Below, in pieces: positions 48,227-58,210 of a stretch of DNA of 64,000 nt. The notes under the pieces were generated by a model. It did no database searches. It saw nothing but the letters and a program-made list of their open reading frames with translations, and was not told the DNA's origin. Position 1 is the stretch's first letter. Each line of letters opens with the position of its first letter. This stretch comes from Coffea arabica (lineage: Eukaryota; Streptophyta; Magnoliopsida; Gentianales; Rubiaceae), in the NCBI RefSeq assembly GCF_036785885.1, contig NC_092320.1, forward strand, positions 12,401,557-12,465,556, in the 5' to 3' direction. The position numbers and the translations under genes are program-made.

Positions 48227-48236
48227 TATATATAAT
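48227..48236 (-). promoter_or_regulatory. TATA box of XTH copy B
   Basis: A TATTATATATAGG stretch on the minus strand about 115 bp before the first Met codon. Confidence 0.5.
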
Positions 48237-48878
48237 AGACAAGGAATGGTTTTGGTGGCCGGTGTGAACTGAATAGAATTTAAGACAAGGAAAGTTCCCT
48301 CAAGTCAAGAGGTTTGGTGATATTAGCAATGGGCTTAACAGCTGGCATATGGTTAATGGCCACTATTGAAGTGCCTTGGCCCCAAGTCCCAATCCCCATG
48401 GTCTGATGTGTCTCAATTTGGAAGCCTTCCAAGTTCCAAGTGGACATTTTGAGTAGCACCAAGTAATCAAAGTCGAGTCATCATCAAGAAAACAGTGAAT
48501 GAACTTCACACATCACACACGGTTTCAATGAGTCTGGATTATGTGCGTGGCACAAATTCAAGAATCAAGAGCTCCCTGCTTAGTACGCTGCTATTTTAGC
48601 CCTTCACGGGGTCGGCATCACCGCGGACTAGTGCAGGCTCTAAAATCTAAAGGGCTTGCAAAATTTTCATCTAGGAACTTCTGCTGGCCCCTAGGAACCT
48701 TTTTTTTTTTTTTTTCCATTTTTATGAAGGAATGGCCCCTAGGAACCTTAATGGAGTGAATGATTATGTGCTCCATACAAGAATTAATCTATTCACAACG
48801 TGAGTTGTCATAGCCACACGTCGCTACATGTTTGGATTTTCCTAGGAAAGTTTTTTCAACCCCCTGGAATGTTTTACT
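48237..48878. other. Spacer upstream of XTH copy B
   Basis: Presumed promoter region of copy B; includes a poly-T near 48700. No gene seen. Confidence 0.45.
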
Positions 48879-48893
48879 AGCACAATGGATAAT

Positions 48894-49062
48894 TTTTTTT
48901 AATGATATGTATAATCTACACCAACCTGATCTAAGGAGAAAAAGAATTGACAGAATTTTTTTGTCAAAAAAATTCATAATTAAATGACAAAGTAAAAAAT
49001 AAGGTTGAACTCTTGACCTCCCTTCCCACCTGGACATTTACCAACAACCTCTTGCTGTTGGC
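48894..49062 (-). mobile_element. tRNA-type SINE, reverse orientation
   Basis: Poly-T at the left, and on the minus strand a box B-like GGTCAAGAGTTCAACC near the right end. Identical 15-bp direct repeats AGCACAATGGATAAT at 48879-48893 and 49063-49077 are a clear target duplication. Related to the copy at 23254-23382. Confidence 0.82.
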
Positions 49063-49077
49063 AGCACAATGGATAAT

Positions 49078-49715
49078 CGATCATGTCTCAGAGGTCAACA
49101 CGGAAGAAAAAGCAGTATATAAGTTGCAGCATCTGGGAGAGGCTTAACTGGATGGAAGGATAAGTGTGTTAGGTGGCACCTCGATCCATTAGGAAGAAAA
49201 ATCTAAGCAACAAGAGTATAGTCTAATAGTAAAGAATTGGAAATGGAATGTTAATTATGTACCTACAGCTTGTTTAATGTTTTCTGCCATGGCTAACTAA
49301 CCAATTTTGGTATCACTACATCCAATTTGACACCAAAAAAAATTTTAAAAAAAATCTCATTTCAACTTATTACAAGAAATAATGGTCACTAAGCCATATA
49401 ATTATAGAGGGATTCATGCTCAAGTCAAGTACCAAAATAGATAGCATACATAATTTGGGGGGTTTATGCTTTTGCTACTATTCCTCAAGAACATTCCGAG
49501 CGTACTTGGAATCTGGAGCAGCAACTTCCATACATACTAAAAAGACCATGCAACAAGCTCAACACATATAATTCCCAAAAAAAAAAAACAAATAAATAAA
49601 AGCCCAATATTTGTCTTCAACTAATTTCTAATTGCTACTCTTCCTTCTCGTCACAGAAAGGAAAAAGAACACATATTCTACGCCTTGAAACCGGATTACA
49701 AAGCCAACATTACGT
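49078..49715. other. Spacer between XTH copies B and C
   Basis: No gene recognised; should contain the 3' untranslated region of copy C. Confidence 0.45.
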
Positions 49716-50885
49716 TCAATCAATTTGAGCAACCTTGTTCGCTCGCTTTGATCGTGAACGACGTCTAGGTCGCCTTGGTTTCCTAGGAACAATAATGTTG
49801 TCATTATTGTTGGCATTGGTGTTAATGTTGTTGTTGCTATTGCTTTGCCTATTAATTTTGCTCTTGCTACCGCATTCTGGACCAGGTCCCTGTGGAAATC
49901 TCCAGGGATCTTCGCAGTAATTGTACACCATATACTTCTGCTGCAGCTGTTTCATTTTCTCCCGAGCTCTTGAATCTAACTCTTCAGTCAGCCAAGAATT
50001 GCTTTTTGCTGAATCTGTTGATTCACAAGAAGATTTTCTAGTTCTTGGAGACCAAATGCAAGCTTCGGCACTGAAATTTCTGTAAGAAGCGGTAAAGGGA
50101 GCTAGGCTCCAGTCGGTCTTGACTAGTCCATGTTGCGTAGCCCATTCATCTGCGTTCCATAGACTTGAGTATATTCTCATGGGCTGGCCTTTGAGGTATG
50201 GAACCCCAATTGATTCCATGTTCTTGAATTCTCTGATAGGTTTGCCATCCACAGATAGGCTAACACCCAAAATAATAATAATAATAATAATTTACCTTCA
50301 TAATGCATTTGGAAGTTGGAAGTGAGAATTGTTGAGCTAATTAAACTAGACTTACATAATGCATTTGGGATTCCAAAGAATGGAATAAGTGTGGAAATCT
50401 TCTGTTGGATCAAACCACAAGAAGAACTGCTGTTCTCTATCGCCTTTGCCTTGGCTAAAAACATTGGTGTGAAGAGTGTAAGGATTACCAGTTGAATTGC
50501 CCAAAAATTCAAAGTCAATTTCATCATGGGCTGACCCTTCTGATGACAACTGCAATATTTTATGCAGGTTGTTAGTCAACTAGTGCTATCCAATGATACA
50601 GGAAATCAAAGCTAATTAAAACACTTCCTCATTAAGCCTTACATAGTAGGTAGTGACGGTGCCAGCAGAATTTCCAGGGACAAGCTTTATTTGCATATCA
50701 ATCTTTGCAAATAGATATTCCTTCTTTGATTCAAACCCTGAGCCAGACTTTCTGTCAAGGGATAAGGTAAGAAGCTCACCATGTTCCAGGATCTTTCCCC
50801 GTTCTTCACCCCATGAGAGGACAAAGTTTCGGTTGAAGGTACCATTTGTGAAGCCTGTGATCGAGCTGCCCAACAAGAATGCAAT
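49716..50885 (-). CDS. XTH gene copy C with basic C-terminal tail and unresolved 5' end
   Basis: GH16 xyloglucan endotransglucosylase/hydrolase. Recognised exons: from ~50885 to 50643, then 50356-50549 and 49716-50259. Catalytic [10 protein letters not shown] and the NST glycosylation site are intact, and [20 protein letters not shown] closes the XET domain. Two things are odd. First, the frame upstream of the mature start ([13 protein letters not shown]) reads [15 protein letters not shown] and then meets TAA at 50886-50888, with no in-frame Met or full signal peptide; ATGs at 50902 and 50893 lie in another frame. Either a separate first exon was missed or the signal region is frameshifted. 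Second, after the usual end (ECGSKSK) the protein runs on for about 50 residues: Asn-rich ([15 protein letters not shown]), then [18 protein letters not shown]. The other four copies lack this tail. Confidence 0.78.
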
Positions 50886-51492
50886 TTAACCATTCCAATC
50901 ATGGTATGATAAGCACAATTCAATTCAAGGGCTTGTATGGCTTGTAAATCCTGATGCGCGGGCCAAACTTCAAAGACTACATATGAATTCATGCATTAAA
51001 TTTTTGAATACCGCACAACTTCTATAAAAAGTAAGGATTGGAGATACTTGACATATAGATATTCTCTCGTTTTTCATTGTTTTTCTTTTCTTTTTTCTTT
51101 GGCAATCCAAAACAAAGTTCATCCTAAACCTTATAGAAATCTAGTACCAAGATTCTAAATTGTTTTCCTAAACCATATTTTCGCAATTATACCAGAATAA
51201 CTAAAACAATTACGTATCCAAGAATCTTACAAAATTTAGATTGGCAGAATTGAGTATCAAAAATTGAAGCAACACAATGAGGCCTAGCAGAACCAAGAGA
51301 GTTGTAAATATGTACATGAGTGTAAGTCAAGGGATCAAATCTTCTTGCCTACATTCTATAAATCCAAACTTTCCTGAAAATATCATCAGCAGGTGTGTAA
51401 GCACCCATTTAAATCGATGATGGTTCAGTTCCTTTCAAATTGTCCTTGAACCTCTTCGGGTTCCCCTCGTCTTAGTATAGAATAATGTAGGT

Positions 51493-51905
51493 CTATCGTG
51501 TCGGGTAAATAATAAAAAAAAAACAATGAGGCCTAGCAGAGGCTCCTCGGCCATAAGACTTGATGTACCTGGATGCGCGGCGATAGGTTGGCCTCACAAA
51601 ATTCCTTGACGTGCTTGCTCTCCGGCGAGCTGCAAAGATCGATTGGGATATCAGGACGTCCACCTGCTCAGATGAATTCAGCCCAGAATTAAGATTATTG
51701 CAGACATATGCATGCATAAACCTATACAATTGCCATCAATTTAAAAAAAGAAAAACAGAGAAATTAAATGGAGTCTCCAAAGAATAATTTGGAAATGGAC
51801 CTTGAAGACAAGAACAGCAGCGAAGGCAAGAAGTATAAGATAATGAATAGATGACCTTGAGCTTGACCTAGTTGGGTAAGAGTAGTTTCTTGATGGATAT
51901 GCCAT
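51493..51905 (-). CDS. Possible small basic membrane protein, two exons
   Basis: Not recognised as a known family. A minus-strand ATG at 51905 opens MAYPSRNYSYPTRSSSRSSI, followed by a hydrophobic stretch HYLILLAFAAVLVF (one likely membrane segment). If AAG|GTCCAT (about 51801) is used as donor and a good acceptor TGAGCAG|GTGGAC (about 51662) follows, the frame continues VDVLISQSIFAARRRASTSR and then a basic tail NFVRPTYRRASRYIKSYGRG, about 91 aa in total. A TATATATG box lies ~110 bp upstream of the ATG, at 52015-52023. The donor site is weak and the last ~10 residues come from T-rich DNA, so the gene model is tentative. Confidence 0.35.
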
Positions 51906-52161
51906 TTCATTTTGGGGTTGTTACTGATGAAGAAAATGTGAAGAATCGTCGTCTTTGCATGACCATATTTCTCGTACCCCTCCATTTCTTAGCCTTCAGT
52001 TATTACCAGTAATACATATATAGTATTTCTGATTCTTTTTAATCTTGTGGTATGAGTTTCTATGTTTGGGAATTAGCCTTCTCTATAATTGCTACTCCCC
52101 ACACAGGCTCCGTTGATTTTCCATGTCTATTGCAATTTTCACCCATACATTTGCGGTTAAA

Positions 52162-52213
52162 GCTCCTTGCTCTAAGGGCACCAGCTCGCTCCTTGCTCTA
52201 AGGGCACCAGCTC
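52162..52213. repeat. 26-bp direct duplication
   Basis: Two identical copies of a 26-bp unit beginning GCTCCTTGCTCTAAGGGCAC, head to tail. A small local duplication with no obvious function. Confidence 0.85.
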
Positions 52214-52489
52214 GCTAGTTCACTTCTTCCGCTACATTTATTTTAGAGTGCAATATTCCTCAATAATTTTTCAGCAATAGGTGTTAAATATTAATGATGG
52301 AATTACCATATACGGTAATTAACCAGCAAGAATGCATGAGACCTAAAATGATTAAGAATTTTTTACCCTTTCACTGCTCGCTACATCTTTTTTACTTTCA
52401 ACTGTCAGACCTAAGATTCGAATCCTGAATCACTCTACGAGTCTTCCTTTAATTACTTACTGGACTAACCCTAGTGGTCAAAAATGTTA

Positions 52490-52840
52490 CTCCCTCCGTC
52501 CCATTTTGATAGTCTTGTTTTCCTTTTTCGTCTGTCCCAAATTGTAGTCCACTTTCCCATTAAGAAATGTAGTAATCTTTCAAATTGTCTAAAATACCCT
52601 TATTAAATATCTTGTTATTAATATATTGTTATTAAATACTAACCCACTACATTGAATACATTGAGCTTTTCTAATACTAACCCATTAGTTGTAACTGATA
52701 TTAATTGGCACTCTTCGTGATTAGCATAAGGGTATTTTAGGAAATTATTAATTTAAATTTATGTTTCCAACCAAATTAATTATACTTTCTTAATCTGTGT
52801 GAAAAAAAAAACCAAGACTAACAAAACGGGACGGAGGGAG
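52490..52840. mobile_element. Stowaway MITE (TA target site)
   Basis: A 351-bp element with the classical terminal repeats CTCCCTCCGTCCCATTTTG and CAAAACGGGACGGAGGGAG, bounded by TA on each side (52488-52489 and 52841-52842). Non-autonomous mariner-derived element; no coding content. Confidence 0.93.
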
Positions 52841-52842
52841 TA

Positions 52843-53669
52843 ATAACTTAATCTAACTATTTCACAAAATATTACATCATTTCATTTTGACATCAAAATA
52901 GGCGATTACCTCTTTGACCTTTTATTCCTCAAAAGTATTGGAGTTTACTACCACTTTTCTCATATGGACCTGGGCTTTCAAATGGGTTGAAGGTCATCAT
53001 AGACATCATTGGGTAGGATTCTTAGCTCCGAAGTGTAATGAGCATAATATTTTTTTTTTTTTTACGTTTTACCAGCTAAGCTGATATCTTCGACCCTTGG
53101 TTATCCTTTTGTATCCGTCATGGTTATCATTTCAATACCATCCAACAAACCTTAGTGGTTTAACAATCCCTTCTTAAATTGTAGTCCTTTCAGCCTCAGG
53201 GTCTAATATTGGTCCATCTCATTTGACGCTGGAAAAGGTGTACCAGAAGGATAAACAAAATAATTGGAGTAGGGTTGTACGGATCCAAGATAACCCCCAA
53301 AAAAAAAAAAAAGAAACCCATGAGTTCACCTTGATTTGTTTCTTTGTACTTTGTGTTTTATTCATATGACTGGTATAAGTAGTTAGGGAACCAGTAGATT
53401 AATCCCTGTGAGATCACCAAGAACCAGAACCGCGTGTTATAAATATAAAACAGGGTCCAGGTCCAGGTCCAGGTCCGGGCTGTTGTCAGCTAGCTGGGCA
53501 TTTTTCTTATGTCAATTGTCACAAATCACAACCACTTGCTTCTAGTAGCCATCTGGGTACAGCTAAAAATGTTATCAAGTGATCACCCACTTGTTCAACC
53601 ACTTTTACCCCCACAACTCGCCTCCTCTGCTGAACCTTCCTCAGCTCTTCCTGAGTGCTAATGCCTCCC
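52843..53669. other. Spacer upstream of XTH copy D
   Basis: Presumed promoter region of the plus-strand copy D. It contains four tandem GGTCCA units near 53454-53477 and a poly-A near 53300. No gene seen. Confidence 0.45.
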
Positions 53670-53677
53670 TATAAATA
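53670..53677 (+). promoter_or_regulatory. TATA box of XTH copy D
   Basis: TATAAATA 112 bp before the start codon at 53782, in a C-rich context (CTCCCTATAAATACTC). Strong match to the plant TATA consensus. Confidence 0.65.
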
Positions 53678-53781
53678 CTCTACTTGGCAGAAATCTTCAA
53701 ATCATCCCAAAACACAAAATTACCTATCTCAGTCACTAAAGAGGGCAAAAAAAAAAAACCCCTTACTTCAAATTTTTCAAA

Positions 53782-54879
53782 ATGGCTTATTCTTCTTGTT
53801 CATCTAGTCTAGTAAGAATATTGCTAACATCCTTTATAGGAAGCACTTTCGTAGTACTTGCATCCGCTAGCAACTTCTATCAAGATGTCGACATTACTTG
53901 GGGTGGCGATGGCCGGGCAAAGATACTCAACAGTGGTGGACTTCTCACTCTCTCACTTGATAAAACCTCCGGCTCTGGCTTCCAATCTAAAAGAGAGTAC
54001 CTATTTGGCAAAATCGACATGCAACTCAAACTTGTCGCTGGAAATTCTGCTGGCACTGTCACAGCCTATTACGTAAGTAGCTATCCAGTACATTTTTTCT
54101 GCCATGCATATGGTCCTCATAATATATACTTCTTCAGGTACTCTATTAGATTAAAATGCTAATAATTTGGGTGGGATTTTGCAGTTGTCATCTCAAGGAC
54201 CGACCCATGATGAAATAGACTTCGAATTTTTGGGAAACCTTAGTGGTGACCCTTATATTCTTCACACAAATGTGTACAGCCAAGGCAAGGGAAACAGAGA
54301 GCAGCAATTCTACCTCTGGTTCGACCCAACTGCAGATTTTCACACCTATTCCATCCTTTGGAATCCACGCCGCATCATGTAAGTTTACAGAACAAGAACA
54401 ATTCCTGCCATTCGATTGAGCAAATTCGTGTGCAACCTTTTCTAACACGACAACTTTTGGGTTTGTTTTTTCCCTCCAGATTTTCCGTGGATGGCACACC
54501 TATCAGGGAATACAAGAATCCTGAGTCTCTGGGTGTTCCGTACCCAAAGAACCAACCGATGAGGATATATTCAAGCTTGTGGAATGCAGATGACTGGGCA
54601 ACAAGAGGTGGACTTGTTAAAGCGGACTGGTCCAAAGCTCCCTTCACTGCCTCCTACAGAAACTTCAATGAACATGCTTGTATTTGGTCGTCCGGAAAAT
54701 CTTCATGCAATTCAAACACTCCTTCAAACAATGCATGGCTGAATCAAGAGTTGGATGCAACTAGCCAAGAAAGGCTCAAGTGGGTGCAGAAGAATTATAT
54801 GATTTACAACTATTGCACTGATTCAAAGCGCTTTCCACAAAGCTTCCCCCCAGAATGTGCAATCAATCGGTCCTCATAG
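53782..54879 (+). CDS. XTH gene copy D, intact
   Basis: Secreted group II xyloglucan endotransglucosylase/hydrolase that remodels the xyloglucan network during wall expansion. Exons 53782-54072, 54185-54378 and 54480-54879 join in frame to 294 aa. The signal peptide is [20 protein letters not shown], cut before [13 protein letters not shown]. The active site [10 protein letters not shown] is at 105-114 (E107 nucleophile, E111 acid/base), followed by NLS glycosylation at 115. The C-terminal XET domain has the conserved cysteines in [11 protein letters not shown] and [18 protein letters not shown]. It is closest to copy E within this window (both have [20 protein letters not shown]), which points to a recent tandem duplication. 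The copy is complete; regulation beyond the TATA box cannot be read. Confidence 0.95.
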
Positions 54880-55211
54880 GAAAAGAAATTTAGTACTAGT
54901 GCTCTTATCAGTTTAAAGTTTTGTAATTCTTTAATTCTTTATTTCCTATTGGTTACCTGAAGCATTCAGAGTAAAGTACCACTTTGTTTCTGTAGCTAAT
55001 TCTTTTAGTAATGAAAGAAATTTCTAAATTTTTGGAGTAAAAACTCTGTTGCATGTTGAGATTTATTTTTTACTAAGAATAAGTCAGTCAAAGAAGTGGA
55101 ACAGCTCATACACAGCAATATCCGACCATGCATTCTCGAAAAGCCACGGGCAAGTAGAAGCTGCAGAATCTTGGTATATTACATGGAAGGAGCAATCTTT
55201 GTCTCCAATCT
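54880..55211. other. 3' region of XTH copy D
   Basis: Probable 3' untranslated region followed by about 200 bp of non-coding DNA up to the hAT-like element. Confidence 0.5.
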
Positions 55212-55219
55212 CCATGCAG

Positions 55220-56631
55220 CAGTAGCGAAGCCAGAAAATTTCTTTATTGGGGGCACTTTCCAACCTATTTCGTTCAGGCTCAAATACAAATTTCAAACAT
55301 TATGTTATAGGTTTCACACTATGTAAGGTTCAATGTACATATATAATTCAATTTCACAATTTAAAAGTTCAAGACTTTGGGTTCATTTTAATGAAGTCAG
55401 CTTTTACAAGGATAAGAGCAAAATAATATATTAAAATAAAGGCTCAATTTGAATTCAAGTGTTTTTCATGGATAATGCTACAGTTATATATATATATATA
55501 TATTTCAAAGCGCCACAAAAAACATTATTTTATATTTCAAATACAACTTATAAAATAAACAAAATAATAATATATTAAATAAATAAATCCTATTACCTTT
55601 TTTTCTTCCTCCCATCATGACTCACTACCGCCACCACCTTCGTCCTATTCTCTCATTCTTTTCTCCCTCTTTCTTTTCTCATTCTCCTCTTTTTCCTTCT
55701 CTTTCCACTCCTTTCCCTTCCTCTTCCCCTCCAGACCTACCTTCCACTCCGGTCGCAACTAGGTCAACCAAAAAGGTCGCGCCAGCAATGAAAAGTGGTT
55801 CTGAGGGAAGGGAGGGAAGGAAGAAGACGGAAAAAAGGAGGAGGAGGAAAAGGGAGAATGAGGGAGAGAGATAAGAGAGTAGGGAGTAGTGGTGGTGATA
55901 ATTGGTGTAAATTAAAAAAACCCCCAAAAAATTTTAAATTCTAAAAAAAAATCTCAAAATACATCTCAAAACATCCTTAAAAACACCTCCAAAAAACAAA
56001 ATAAAAAACATTTGCAGTAAAAGTTTTTTATATATGTTACTACAGTTAAACTTTTCAAAAACATTCTCAAAAACAGCTATTTCATACAGAGCCAAAGTTA
56101 GCAAATTGTATACATGAAATTTTTAAATTTTTTTCTAAATACTAACATATTTAGTCAATTATTTTAGCTTTAATTTTGAGATAATATAAAAATATCACAA
56201 CAAGTTAATAAATGAAAATAGAGGATATATACTAAAGTTTTGGAGAAGTAGTATGAGTAAATTACAAGATAATAGCTCTACATTGATATCTACTAACTAG
56301 ATATATAACAAAATTGAAATTAAAAGGGCCATAAATATACTAATGAGAAGATTGCACCATTAACTAATATAGCATGAGCATAACTAATTAGCCATTTTAG
56401 TTTTCTTTTTTCAAGTTATTATTTACTGTAGTTTATTTAGTGAAAGAGAAAATTAAAAGAGTATTTACATTAGCTATCTTCTATTCTTTAATATCAATGA
56501 GGCAATGCATAGTTTTCAAAATTAGAAGGGGCAAATTAGTAGAATTGCTTACTTTGGTAGAGGGTTTATAGTAATTTTTGGTGTCTAGTTGGGGACTATG
56601 CCCCCAGGGCCCTATCTTGAACCCTCCAGTG
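55220..56631. mobile_element. Non-autonomous hAT-like element, 1.4 kb
   Basis: Identical 8-bp direct repeats CCATGCAG at 55212-55219 and 56632-56639 bracket a 1412-bp segment. It starts CAGTAGCGAAGCCAGAAAAT and ends CCTCCAGTG (inverted CACTGGAGG), short degenerate inverted ends. The start resembles the GGGGGCAC-containing left end of the hAT-like element at 4745. In the middle, a C/T-rich tract (about 55650-55735) faces a G/A-rich tract (about 55800-55875) that could pair. No transposase frame. Confidence 0.65.
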
Positions 56632-56769
56632 CCATGCAGTAAAATTCATTCTTTTTCACTATAATTTTTCATTTATTTCCTTTGCTCCATTGAAAATATC
56701 TTGCATTTTATTTTGAAAGTACAAACACCTATCACTTTGCCAAAGTCAAAGTTGTTATTTTTTTTTTTT

Positions 56770-58210
56770 AAGAGTAAATTATTCGGTTGGTCACTAAACT
56801 TTTGTAATCGTCGAGTTTTGATCATTCAACTATTAAAAATCTGATTTTGGCCACTAAAATGTGTAAAGTTAAGACACGAGACCATTCTGTTAAATTTAGC
56901 CGTTAAGTCCGCCAATCTATTTATCCGCACGATTTCCAAGACAAAAGACAGGGTCAATTTAGGAAGTTCAACACTGGCCAACCAACATGAGAATCAAATC
57001 CGCAATAGTTTCTGTACAATAAGACAGTAAGGTTTTGGCAATATTAATGCCGTCAAATTGAATCCCGAAATCTCATGGACAAACAACAAACAAAAGTAGC
57101 TGTAAGAAGAGTTAAAAATCCAACGGACTCAGAGGATGAAAAATTCGTCATTTCATTCTTCTTCAGTGCAAGTAAATTCTGAATGCTACTGCTATTGTTT
57201 TTCTTATCAAGCGTTCAATCTTTTAGGTCCATACATTTTCAGGTTCTAATTTCTTGTCTATTGCGGGGCCTCCGGGAGGCGGTGATCACAGGGTTCTCTC
57301 TGACGTATCCAACCAAAAAACACTTCTTCTTTCAGTGCTGTCTGCTTAATACGGTCTTAATACAAGATTCAATTTTGGAACACCAACTTCTCTACTTAAT
57401 AAGAATCAGAAGTCAATTGACTTCTGTACTCTTGTATTCTTTTAACTTTAAGACCAACAAAGAAGAACTCTGTTCCAAACATCTATTTGAGTAGTTCGGA
57501 ACCACAACAAACAAAGCTTAAAAATTTTTTTTTTGAAGTTTCAATTTAAAACACAGCATTCATTTCATCAAAATAACCAGTCCATTCAAACCCACAAAAT
57601 ATCAAGCTTAAAAAATAATAATAATAATAGTAAAAATAAAAAACTAAACGCACTACACAGCAAATGTATACTCCAACCTTGACGGCCTGAACAAAGGAGT
57701 CAAACTTGGAGACAGAGAAGCAGATTTGGTAACCCCTGGGGAGGTTCTTGGGGTCAGCCACTGCAGAGGTGGAACTCCATGGACCTTCAGGGAGCTTTGT
57801 GGTAGGATCCCTCTCAATTAGATGAAGGTAAAAGGATGGTTCCAACTTCAACCATATTACATCGAACTCAAACTTTGGACTTTCTACCCGCTGAAAACCA
57901 AATACCTGCAACCAACCCACAGGCTTAATTCCCCATTTTCATCCAATCTTTACATAAGTTGTGGTAGGATCCAGATGAATTTGTGCAAGAGAATGGCCAA
58001 TGTTGAACTTCTTAAATTGACCCTGCCTTTTGTCTTGGAAATTGCGTGGACAAACAGATCGACGAATTTAACGGTTAAATCTAACAGAATTGAATGGTCT
58101 TGCATCTTAACTTTATACATTTTAGTGATCAAAATCAGACTTTTAATAGTTGAATGACCAAAACTCGACAATTGCAAAAGTTTAATGGCCAACCAGATAA
58201 TTTGCTCTTT
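56770..58210. mobile_element. Pack-MULE-like element carrying a glyoxalase-family exon
   Basis: A ~1.44-kb element with long inverted arms of about 190 bp. The left arm begins AGAGTAAATTATTCGGTTGG and the right arm, inverted, AGAGCAAATTATCTGGTTGG; both continue through TCGAGTTTTG, ACTATTAAAA and CAAGACAAAAG. The arms differ at many positions, so it is not very recent. A poly-T run at the left edge hides the target duplication. The interior holds the captured exon listed next, which is why I call it Pack-MULE-like. Confidence 0.75.
57678..57905 (-). pseudogene. Captured internal exon of a glyoxalase-fold (VOC) gene
   Basis: A 228-bp open stretch (76 codons) on the minus strand matches the middle of plant glyoxalase I / bleomycin-resistance family proteins: VFGFQRVESPKFEFDVIWLK, LEPSFYLHLIERDPTTKLPE, GPWSSTSAVADPKNLPRGYQ and ICFSVSKFDSFVQAVK. 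It is bounded by an AG acceptor (TTGCAG|GTATTT) and a GT donor (GTCAAG|GTTGGA), both in phase 0, so an exon with pieces of its flanking introns was copied. No other exon of the gene was recognised in the element, so it cannot make the full protein by itself. The frame is undamaged. Confidence 0.78.

Noticed and set aside
55617-55874. Frames rich in Ser/Pro or Lys/Arg inside the hAT-like element
   Set aside because: Translations of pyrimidine and purine tracts on opposite strands; no real coding signal.
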